Below are positions 1 to 5,393 of a stretch of DNA of 5,393 bases, piece after piece. How positions within the stretch are numbered: the stretch's first letter is position 1; each line of letters starts with the position of its first letter. The stretch covers positions 1 to 5,393 of the forward strand of contig JALWAF010000003.1 in assembly GCA_027016355.1 (NCBI GenBank). Direction: 5' to 3'. The notes below the pieces were generated by a model, which saw nothing but the letters and a program-made list of their open reading frames with translations, ran no database searches and had not been told where the DNA came from. Both the position numbers and the translations under genes were made by a program. The DNA is from Candidatus Moraniibacteriota bacterium (GTDB lineage: Bacteria > Patescibacteriota > Minisyncoccia > Moranbacterales > GCA-2747515).

Positions 1-749
1 TCTTTGTTGTTTTTATTGTTGTCAATCCGTTTAATATATTTGGTTTTATACGAAATATTATCATTGTGCCATTTGAGCCAATTCTGCAACAAGGTTCTAA
101 TCTCGGAGTATATATTTCTGATAAAATAGATATGATTTTTAGCATTGGGACACTATATCGTGATAATCAAAATTTGGAAAATAAAGTACAACAATTGGAA
201 GCACAAAATGCAATGCTCACAGATGTAAAAAATGAAAATAATGAATTGCGCAATGCATTGGAATTATTACCACGAGATGAATTTAAATTTATTGGTGGAG
301 ATGTTATCTTACGTGATTCTTTGGGCGGAAATCAATGGATTGTGATAAATAGAGGTAAAAAAGATGGAATCGCTATCGGCAAAGCTGTTGTGGTTGGCAA
401 AAGTATTCTTGTTGGCATTGTTGATGAGGTTGATAAAACAACTTCACGTATACGACTTATTACGCATCCAGAAAGTGCAATAAACGTAATATCAGCACGA
501 ACAGGGGCTCAAGCTATTATTTTAGGATCACATGGATTGTCTGTGTCAGTAGAAGATATAAAAATGGATGATGACGTGATAAATGGAGATGTATTTATTA
601 CATCAGATATTGGTAATTCATTCCCAAGAGGACTTACTGTTGGAACAGTACAAAACATAGTACCATCTACAGACCAATTATTTCAAAAAGCTACATTATT
701 ACCAAGTGTATCACTTAATAATTTACATCATGTATTTGTTATAAAATAA
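1..749 (+). CDS. mreC: Rod shape-determining protein MreC, 5'-truncated by the window edge
   Basis: MreC is a bitopic inner-membrane protein whose extracytoplasmic part scaffolds the elongation complex and activates PBP2. The reading frame is open from base 3 (bases 1-2 belong to a split codon), giving 248 visible residues. The GTG at 66 is an internal valine, not the start: upstream codons continue in frame as a hydrophobic stretch FVVFIVVNPFNIFGFIRNII, the end of the usual N-terminal membrane helix and the short segment after it. The true start is therefore left of the window. A coiled coil follows at visible residues about 50-90 (LENKVQQLEAQNAML then ENNELRNALELL), the MreC dimerisation segment. 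The rest is the two-part beta-rich domain, with the typical VINRGKKDGI, GKAVVVGKSILVG and RIRLITHPES segments. It ends in TAA and mreD starts 7 bases later. The family call is firm. Confidence 0.93.
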   Translation, partial: FVVFIVVNPFNIFGFIRNIIIVPFEPILQQGSNLGVYISDKIDMIFSIGTLYRDNQNLENKVQQLEAQNAMLTDVKNENNELRNALELLPRDEFKFIGGDVILRDSLGGNQWIVINRGKKDGIAIGKAVVVGKSILVGIVDEVDKTTSRIRLITHPESAINVISARTGAQAIILGSHGLSVSVEDIKMDDDVINGDVFITSDIGNSFPRGLTVGTVQNIVPSTDQLFQKATLLPSVSLNNLHHVFVIK

Positions 750-756
750 AAATAAT

Positions 757-1263
757 ATGATAAAATTTTTTGTACGTTTAGGGTTGGCTTTAATTGCAAT
801 TTTTTGTACAGAAATTATTGCATTTGCTTTTGATGTTAGCCCCTTCGTTATTATGTGTATATTTATTTGTTCTTGGATTACAATTATTTCTTTTAAAAAT
901 ATTTTTTGGTGGATATTCATGCTTTCTATTATTTTTGGACTTTTATATTATGATGTTTTTGGACTTTTTACATTAGGTATTTTATTAGTTGCTTTTATAT
1001 TTAATTTAATTTATGTGCAAGTGGTTCGTAGTGCAAATGATATTCCTATTGTTTTATATGGTATAGCTGTTTTATTAATTACAGTTATTATAAATATTTT
1101 AGAAATCATTATTCAACACCACTTATTTTTTGATTTATACACACTTGTTATAAATATTATCGTAACACTTATTTCATTTTTCTTTTTTCGTTTTAGCATT
1201 GGTCGAGCTGAATACTTTATTAATCTTTATGCACATGGTACTGATATGCGCTGCCATACATAA
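757..1263 (+). CDS. mreD: Rod shape-determining membrane protein MreD
   Basis: This is a 168-residue, very hydrophobic protein. About five or six membrane helices can be read, near residues 5-25, 29-48, 51-66, 68-90, 96-118 and 124-147. The segment IIFGLLYYDVFGLFTLGILL matches the glycine-spaced helix pair (GLLxDxxGxxxLG type) typical of MreD. MreD is a polytopic partner of MreC in the elongation complex; its sequence is poorly conserved, so the call leans on position between mreC and mrdA plus the topology. The ATG at 757 is the first in frame after the mreC stop and gives a plausible start (MIKFFVRLG). No Shine-Dalgarno motif precedes it, only an A-rich leader (AAAATAAT-ATG). The tail after the last helix is polar (residues 149-168). 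mrdA begins 5 bases after its stop. Confidence 0.85.
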   Translation: MIKFFVRLGLALIAIFCTEIIAFAFDVSPFVIMCIFICSWITIISFKNIFWWIFMLSIIFGLLYYDVFGLFTLGILLVAFIFNLIYVQVVRSANDIPIVLYGIAVLLITVIINILEIIIQHHLFFDLYTLVINIIVTLISFFFFRFSIGRAEYFINLYAHGTDMRCHT

Positions 1264-1268
1264 AATAT

Positions 1269-3167
1269 ATGGGTCGATATAAAAAAATTACTAGACAAAC
1301 ATATGAAATAGAAGATGCAGTCCTTACCGCATCTGAGAAAGAAGCTTCACGCATGGCATTTGATTTTGATAAAAAATGGTTATTGCTTTTGTGGATGTTT
1401 GTCATCTTAGTTATAAGTGCATTAACAGCTCGAGTATTTTATCTTTCAATTGTAAAAGGAGAATATTATTCTTTTGCTGCTTCAGGCAATAGCGTACGTT
1501 CTGTGCCTATTATTGCCATGAGAGGACTCATATATGATGTTCATGGGAAAGTGTTAGCTGACAATATTCCTAGTCGTAGTGTAACTGTTTTGCCAAACCT
1601 CTTACCCAAAGATGAAAAAGAAAGAGACTTACTTATCAAAAAAGTATCAAAACTGCTTAATCTGAATGAAACACATGTTAAAACAGTAATTGCAGATGCA
1701 CTAAAAAATAAAATGAGCACAGTAATTGCAGAGAATATAACTCATGAACAATCACTAGTACTTCGCACAAAGCAAAAAGATTTGCCGGGTATTCATATAC
1801 AACAAACAGCAATTCGTAATTACAATGATGGAGAAAAATTTGCACATATAATTGGATATGAAGGATTGTTACAAAAAGAAGAACGAGAAGATAATCCAGA
1901 TTATCTATTGATTGATAGGATTGGTAAAACTGGCATTGAGTATGAATATGAAAAATATTTACGTGGTATACATGGAATGCAACGATCATTAGTTGATAGT
2001 CGTAGAAATATTATTGAGAATTTAGCAGATATTCAACCACAAAACGGATTTGATTTACATCTTAATATAGATGCTCAATTACAAAAATTCATCTTTGAAC
2101 GCTTACAAAAAGAATTAGAAAGAGCTGATACACATAGGGCTATGGCAATAGCAATCGATCCACGAAGTGGTGCTGTGCGAGCAATGGTAAGTTTACCCTC
2201 TTACGATAATAACGTATTTGCAAAGGGTATTGATTCACAAACTTATAATAATTGGATTACAGATGATGATAGGCCTTTATTTAATCGTGCTATAGGCGGT
2301 GCATATCCTCCAGGCTCGACAGTTAAGCCTGTTATGGGTATTGCTACGTTAGCTGAGCATATTGTGTCACCTGAGCGTGAAATTGAAAGTAGAGGAGGAT
2401 TACAATTAGGTTCATTTTTCTTTGGAGATTGGCGTGCACATGGGTTTACTGATTTGCGACGTGCTATTGCAGTCTCTAGTGATGTGTATTTTTACACAGT
2501 AGGTGGTGGTTATGGGGATATTGCAGGACTGGGCATCGAACGCATGAAGCAATATATGCAAAAATTTGGTTATGGTCAAAAGACAGGCATTGATTTGCCA
2601 GGAGAAGTAGCAGGATTTTATCCTGACAAAAAATGGAAAGAAAATAAAATTGGTGAAAAATGGTATATTGGCAATACTTATCATGCGGCAATTGGTCAAG
2701 GATATGTAACAGCAACGGCTTTACAGGTATTAAATTCAATTGCAGCAATAGCTAATGGTGGCACTTTATATGAACCACATATTGTGTCATATATTGTAGA
2801 TAAAACAAATAATAAGCAAGTAAACATTGATAAAAAAGTAATTCGTGACAATATTGCATCTAGTGATGACATTAAAATTGTGCAAGAAGGCATGCGTCAA
2901 ACTGTAACTGAAGGAACAGCAACAATGCTCTCGGGACTGGATGTGGCAGTAGCAGGTAAAACTGGTACAGCACAATTTGGGGATAAAGAAAGGGTTCACT
3001 CATGGTTTGTGTCATATGCACCATATGACAATCCAGAGATTGCAATAGTTATAATGGTGGAAAATCAAACACATAAGATATCTTCCGCACCACTACCTGT
3101 TGCACGGGATATTTATAAGTGGTATTTTGGTGGACGTGATGAAAATGCTTTTGAACAAAATTTATAA
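1269..3167 (+). CDS. mrdA: Penicillin-binding protein 2, peptidoglycan D,D-transpeptidase
   Basis: This 632-residue class B penicillin-binding protein cross-links peptidoglycan during lateral wall growth. A cytoplasmic N-terminus of about 33 residues precedes one membrane helix (about 34-58, WLLLLWMFVILVISALTARV). The pedestal domain opens with the family signature RGLIYDVHGKVLADNIPSRS and contains GKTGIEYEYEKYLRGIHG. The transpeptidase domain has all three active-site motifs: S350-T-V-K353 in PPGSTVKP with catalytic Ser350, S403-S-D405 (the SxD form usual in PBP2 instead of SxN), and K564-T-G566 in AGKTGTAQ. Length is normal for the family and nothing is missing. It starts 5 bases after the mreD stop with no Shine-Dalgarno motif, so it is almost certainly cotranscribed with mreC and mreD. 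Its glycosyltransferase partner RodA, often encoded next, is not found downstream here. Confidence 0.96.
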   Translation: MGRYKKITRQTYEIEDAVLTASEKEASRMAFDFDKKWLLLLWMFVILVISALTARVFYLSIVKGEYYSFAASGNSVRSVPIIAMRGLIYDVHGKVLADNIPSRSVTVLPNLLPKDEKERDLLIKKVSKLLNLNETHVKTVIADALKNKMSTVIAENITHEQSLVLRTKQKDLPGIHIQQTAIRNYNDGEKFAHIIGYEGLLQKEEREDNPDYLLIDRIGKTGIEYEYEKYLRGIHGMQRSLVDSRRNIIENLADIQPQNGFDLHLNIDAQLQKFIFERLQKELERADTHRAMAIAIDPRSGAVRAMVSLPSYDNNVFAKGIDSQTYNNWITDDDRPLFNRAIGGAYPPGSTVKPVMGIATLAEHIVSPEREIESRGGLQLGSFFFGDWRAHGFTDLRRAIAVSSDVYFYTVGGGYGDIAGLGIERMKQYMQKFGYGQKTGIDLPGEVAGFYPDKKWKENKIGEKWYIGNTYHAAIGQGYVTATALQVLNSIAAIANGGTLYEPHIVSYIVDKTNNKQVNIDKKVIRDNIASSDDIKIVQEGMRQTVTEGTATMLSGLDVAVAGKTGTAQFGDKERVHSWFVSYAPYDNPEIAIVIMVENQTHKISSAPLPVARDIYKWYFGGRDENAFEQNL

Positions 3168-3188
3168 ATTTTTTCTATGTGTTATAAT
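3161..3188 (+). promoter_or_regulatory. Predicted extended -10 sigma-70-type promoter for the 568-residue protein gene
   Basis: A perfect TATAAT at 3183-3188 is preceded by TGT at 3180-3182, which makes an extended -10 (TGnTATAAT). A weak -35 match, TTTATA at 3161-3166 (4 of 6 to TTGACA), lies 16 bases upstream and overlaps the mrdA stop codon. This is the only gap longer than 11 bases between genes in the window, and it precedes a gene of a different functional class. Transcription would begin near 3194-3197, leaving a leader of about 48 bases. This is a sequence match only, and AT-rich DNA yields chance TATAAT hits; the TG extension and location raise confidence. Confidence 0.6.
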
Positions 3189-3193
3189 ACAAA

Positions 3194-3208
3194 GATAGAA
3201 GTTCTATC
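3194..3208. promoter_or_regulatory. Perfect 7+7 palindrome at the predicted transcription start
   Basis: GATAGAA-G-TTCTATC is a perfect inverted repeat with a one-base centre at 3201. It begins 6 bases after the -10 box, so it covers the expected transcription start. As DNA it could be an operator for a dimeric repressor. As RNA it could fold into a 5- or 6-base-pair hairpin at the very 5' end of the transcript, a position known to protect messages from decay. It is not followed by a T run on the + strand, so it does not look like a terminator for mrdA. The function is inferred from position only. Confidence 0.4.
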
Positions 3209-3243
3209 AAACAACAACTAATAATTTATTTAAAAACAAAAAT

Positions 3244-4950
3244 ATGAATAAAACAAAAACTCTTTCACTTATTATTCTGGCAATTTCAGCTTTTGGGTTA
3301 GTTGTGTTTTTTGCTAGTAAAACTTCTACTCAGAAGGTAACTGATAATAAAATTGTTGACAATCTTTTTCAAGATGATGTTACTTTATTGCAAAAACCAG
3401 AGCCAACGGATTTATTTGTGCATAGTGCAAAGAGGGGATATATCGAGCAAATTGAAGGAGAGGAAGATAAATATATTGTGACACTTACTGATTTTGATGA
3501 TGATGTGGTTTATTTCACAGATAGACCGCTTCATGATACTGGGCGTGTGAAACTTGCACAATTTTTGGATGGACTAGGTTTTGAGATAGGAAATCCGCCA
3601 AATGCAGCAATTGTTGCTGAACTAAAAAATGGAGAAGAAATTACGGTTGTTGTAGAATTGACAAATCCTATTTTAGATAGAGATGCTAAAGAATTGATGT
3701 ATACTGCTACTGTCTTACATGATGAAAAGGGTAACGATGCTGAATATGGTGCACAACAATTATCAGGAAAAATTACACAAGTAACAATGCTGATTGATGG
3801 TTGTGGTAAGAAAGATGAAAAGTTTTGTGGCTCAACTGGACAATGCTATAATCCAAAAAAAGAAAGCTGTGGTGGAGTAGCAACATGGAAACATGAGAAA
3901 GATAAAAAATGCCATGGATTGAAATTGGAGGATGCTTATAAGTTTGCTAATGGTCCAGATAGTGAATGTTTGCTTTATCATAAAGCATCTTTGAGTCAGA
4001 TTGATTATGAATGTGATGATAGTTTGAAAGCTTGGAAGATTGGATTGGATGCAAATTTCAAAGGAGAACAAAGTGGATGCAAGGCATATTGTATAGTGTT
4101 GGCAAATGAATCTCATAAAAAAGGTGAGGGGGTGGCTCGTATTGAATATAAATGTAAAAAAACTAGTGATGAGAAAGAGCCAAAAAATAAATATTGTCCA
4201 AAGCCAGATTTAAGCAAGGGTCATGATAATAAAGATGCAAGAAAGAATCTTATAGATAAATACCATAGTATTTTAAAAGGAGCAATTAAACATCATACAA
4301 GTTACGAACATCATTATTGTGTAACAACTGGTATGCCGTATGACACTAAAGAGCATTGGGCAACTGACTGTTCAGGTTTGGGAGGTTTTGCGCTGTTTGA
4401 AACATTGCCATATCATTACAAGCTATTAGATGAAAGTCGTCATGCATGGAAAAAAGCAGATAGACCATTGGCAAGTGATTTTTATGAATATATCAAAAAC
4501 ATAAAAGATGATAATAAGTGTTGGGAGCGCATTCATGAGCTTAAAAATGCTAAACAAGGGGATTTCTTGGTAGTAAAATATGATGAGCGTGCAGGAGAAA
4601 GTTCTACTGGACATGTTATGTGGATAAATAAAGCACCACAGTGGCACAGTGTGGCACGACATTATGAAGTAGAAGTAATTGATAGTGCAAACAATAAACA
4701 TGGAGATGATACACGAGATGCACACAATACTTATAATTGTGAAGGTAATAAAGATTGTGGTATAGGTAAAGGAAGTTTAACAATTTACGCAAAAGACGGT
4801 AAGGACGGTGGTCCGGAAAGATATAAATGGAATACAAAATTCTCCAGCGATCAATATGTACCTTATAAAAAAGATTGTCCTGATAGTAAAAAATGTAGAC
4901 TGGAAGGAATAGTAATAGGCAGAGTAAAAGATTGTGAAGTTGAAAAATAA
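3244..4950 (+). CDS. Exported Cys-rich multidomain protein with a C-terminal NlpC/P60-like cysteine peptidase domain
   Basis: I do not recognise a named family for the whole 568-residue protein. Residues 7-25 form a hydrophobic helix after a short Lys-containing start, so it is a signal peptide or membrane anchor; there is no lipobox Cys. Residues about 60-165 form a Cys-free, beta-rich domain with YFTDRP (90-95), NPPNAA (117-122) and VVVELTNP (135-142), a pattern I recall in uncharacterised bacterial and algal proteins. Residues 187-318 are Lys-rich and hold 11 cysteines. Residues about 330-568 resemble the NlpC/P60 papain-like fold: DCSGLGGFAL with likely nucleophile Cys376, GDFLVVKY then TGHVMW with likely His457, and VEVIDS with likely Asp480, followed by HGDDTR (486-491). 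There are 19 cysteines in all, suggesting disulfides outside the cell. The substrate is unknown: peptidoglycan, a peptide amide or another envelope target. It has its own predicted promoter and no Shine-Dalgarno motif; a nif3 remnant follows after 11 bases. Domain call moderate, function low. Confidence 0.7.
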   Translation: MNKTKTLSLIILAISAFGLVVFFASKTSTQKVTDNKIVDNLFQDDVTLLQKPEPTDLFVHSAKRGYIEQIEGEEDKYIVTLTDFDDDVVYFTDRPLHDTGRVKLAQFLDGLGFEIGNPPNAAIVAELKNGEEITVVVELTNPILDRDAKELMYTATVLHDEKGNDAEYGAQQLSGKITQVTMLIDGCGKKDEKFCGSTGQCYNPKKESCGGVATWKHEKDKKCHGLKLEDAYKFANGPDSECLLYHKASLSQIDYECDDSLKAWKIGLDANFKGEQSGCKAYCIVLANESHKKGEGVARIEYKCKKTSDEKEPKNKYCPKPDLSKGHDNKDARKNLIDKYHSILKGAIKHHTSYEHHYCVTTGMPYDTKEHWATDCSGLGGFALFETLPYHYKLLDESRHAWKKADRPLASDFYEYIKNIKDDNKCWERIHELKNAKQGDFLVVKYDERAGESSTGHVMWINKAPQWHSVARHYEVEVIDSANNKHGDDTRDAHNTYNCEGNKDCGIGKGSLTIYAKDGKDGGPERYKWNTKFSSDQYVPYKKDCPDSKKCRLEGIVIGRVKDCEVEK

Positions 4951-4961
4951 TTTAAAATTAT

Positions 4962-5315
4962 ATGGAAGCAAAAAAAGTGTATGAAAAATTAGATCATGAT
5001 TTTATAACTGAAAATCTCTCAGATGATTGGGCTCAGTATATGGGTGAAATTGATGAATTTTTGTGTAATAATTTCAGAGAACGTTCAATGGGACTTGTGT
5101 GTGATAACGCTAGTGAAATAGATTTTGTTTATTGTGCAGTTTTCCCGATGCCTGAAGTGATGCAATATATTTTGGACAGTGGTCTGAAAAATGCTTTATT
5201 ATTTACACATCATCCATCAAATTGGGATATTACAAAAACGCCACCTTTTTATCAAATGGAAAAAAGTTTGTTGCAACAATTCAGAGATAAAAATATTGTA
5301 CATTCAAGGAAATAA
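4962..5315 (+). pseudogene. nif3/DUF34-family gene, 5' part only, cut by an IS30-family insertion
   Basis: Nif3-like (DUF34, YbgI) proteins are widespread hexameric proteins with a dinuclear metal centre and uncertain biochemical role. Native sequence covers about 112 residues. The N-terminal KVYEKLD helix and DDW, the VYCAVFPMPEVMQYILDSGLKNALLFTHHP segment (read in two parts: strand-helix, then the metal-binding His83-His84) and the following MEKSLLQQFRDKNI fit the family. Full-length members are usually about 240-370 residues. After DKNI one expects a strand leading to H-x-P-L-D, which carries another metal ligand, and then a C-terminal half with His and Glu ligands. Instead the frame enters the IS tip at about 5297 and adds only VHSRK before TAA at 5313-5315. 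The product would lack most metal ligands and should be inactive. The start at 4962 is 11 bases after the previous stop with leader AAAATTAT-ATG. The remaining 3' part would lie beyond the IS, outside the window. Confidence 0.82.
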
Positions 5316-5323
5316 TGCAACAC
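5297..5323. repeat. Likely terminal inverted repeat of the IS30-family element
   Basis: The stretch opens TGTA, then ATTCAA after one base, and GCAACA at 5317-5322. From memory, the end of the prototype IS30 has the same three blocks at the same spacing (TGTA-n-ATTCAA-n8-GCAACA). The partner repeat is beyond the window, so the inner limit is approximate. Confidence 0.55.
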
Positions 5324-5393
5324 CAGTCTCTTGATAAAACACCTCAGCAGGGGTCAATCCTCCAAAACGTTTACGTGGACGTGTATTAATTAA
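5304..5393 (-). CDS. IS30-family transposase, C-terminal 29 residues
   Basis: The complement reads LINTRPRKRFGGLTPAEVFY followed by QETGVALFP and TGA (stop at 5306-5304). N-x-RPRKR-x-x-G-x-x-TP-x-EVF and a final VAL-type end are the hallmark tail of IS30-family DDE transposases. The catalytic D, D and E residues lie in the part outside the window; the final Glu of the triad would be upstream of this fragment. The stop lies only 7 bases from the inferred element tip, so the coding end overlaps the terminal repeat, as is usual in this family. It stops with TGA whereas the complete resident genes stop with TAA, consistent with an acquired element. Whether the enzyme is active cannot be told from this fragment. 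Confidence 0.85.
   Translation of the reverse strand, partial: LINTRPRKRFGGLTPAEVFYQETGVALFP

Larger units (their letters stand above)
5297..5393 (-). mobile_element. IS30-family insertion sequence, transposase 3' end only (runs off the right edge)
   Basis: The last 97 bases belong to an insertion sequence whose transposase reads leftwards. The boundary at about 5297 is set where nif3 homology stops and a TGTA...ATTCAA...GCAACA terminal sequence begins. Hand counting gives about 33 G+C in the 78 bases from 5316, higher than the surrounding genes. IS30 elements usually duplicate 2-3 bases of target, so a candidate duplicated triplet is TAT at 5294-5296, but the other side is not visible. The element's left end, full length and intactness cannot be judged. 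Confidence 0.82.

Noticed and set aside
66..68. GTG at 66 as the start codon of mreC
   Set aside because: The same frame is open to base 3 and encodes the expected MreC membrane helix and NPFNIFGFIRN linker, so this codon is an internal valine and the real start is outside the window.
932..968. 13-base direct repeat TTTTTGGACTTTT at 932-944 and 956-968 inside mreD
   Set aside because: The copies are 24 bases apart and in frame, encoding FGL-type helix residues. A T-rich gene for a hydrophobic protein produces such matches easily, and the glycines fit the normal MreD pattern.
2475..2483. Apparent loss of the SxN motif in PBP2 (S-S-D at residues 403-405)
   Set aside because: The SxD form is normal for PBP2/MrdA proteins, so it is not a defect.
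3157..3174. AAAATTTATAAATTTT palindrome with a T run at the mrdA stop, as an intrinsic terminator
   Set aside because: The stem would be only A-U pairs with almost no loop, too weak for a terminator, and it overlaps the mrdA stop and the -35 region. Such palindromes are common by chance in AT-rich DNA.
1678..4971. Minus-strand open frames of 60-103 codons opposite mrdA and the 568-residue gene
   Set aside because: They are shadows of strong + strand genes, have no family-like sequence or own promoters, and have compositions expected from reversed AT-rich codons.
1..5393. CRISPR arrays, tRNA or rRNA genes, riboswitches, or a defence or phage system
   Set aside because: No regularly spaced repeats, cloverleaf-like segments, rRNA signatures or recognisable defence genes were seen, and there is no gene-free stretch longer than 76 bases to hold them.
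1..5393. Alternative genetic code with TGA as glycine or tryptophan (Gracilibacteria/Absconditabacteria or Mycoplasma type)
   Set aside because: No in-frame TGA occurs in the long resident genes, tryptophan is encoded by TGG and glycine by GGN, so the standard bacterial code fits.

Overview
The window is AT-rich (roughly one third G+C by eye), densely coding and almost entirely on the + strand. Its genes are short and tightly packed. The resident genes whose ends are visible all stop with TAA. No in-frame TGA occurs in about 5 kb of coding sequence, so TGA is not being read as glycine or tryptophan. None of the four visible start codons has a Shine-Dalgarno sequence; each follows an A-rich leader ending in (T/A)AT-ATG. 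The AT richness, compact divergent mreC-mreD-mrdA genes, a divergent Nif3 protein and a Cys-rich secreted protein together suggest a small-genome bacterium of the Patescibacteria/CPR type, perhaps near Parcubacteria. This assignment is an inference from style, not a marker-gene result.

Layout: (1) 1-3167 is the end of a cell-shape operon: mreC (its start lies off the left edge), mreD and mrdA (PBP2, a peptidoglycan transpeptidase), separated by only 7 and 5 bases. These three proteins form the membrane and extracytoplasmic core of the elongation machinery; mreB would be expected upstream and is not visible. rodA does not follow mrdA. (2) 3168-3243 is a 76-base intergenic gap with a good extended -10 promoter and a 15-base perfect palindrome just downstream of it. 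(3) 3244-4950 encodes a 568-residue exported, cysteine-rich protein. It has an N-terminal anchor or signal, a beta-rich domain, a Cys-rich middle and a C-terminal domain with an NlpC/P60-like Cys-His-Asp arrangement. It is the least understood and most interesting gene here. (4) 4962-5296 is the 5' part of a nif3/DUF34-family gene. (5) From about 5297 to the right edge lies the end of an IS30-family insertion sequence, oriented opposite to the genes, which has cut nif3 after about 112 codons.

The first three genes act together in building lateral cell wall. The 568-residue protein has its own promoter but sits beside the wall operon and carries a peptidase-like fold often used on peptidoglycan, so a role at the cell envelope is plausible but unproven. 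The nif3 remnant lies 11 bases downstream of it and was probably its operon partner before the IS arrived.
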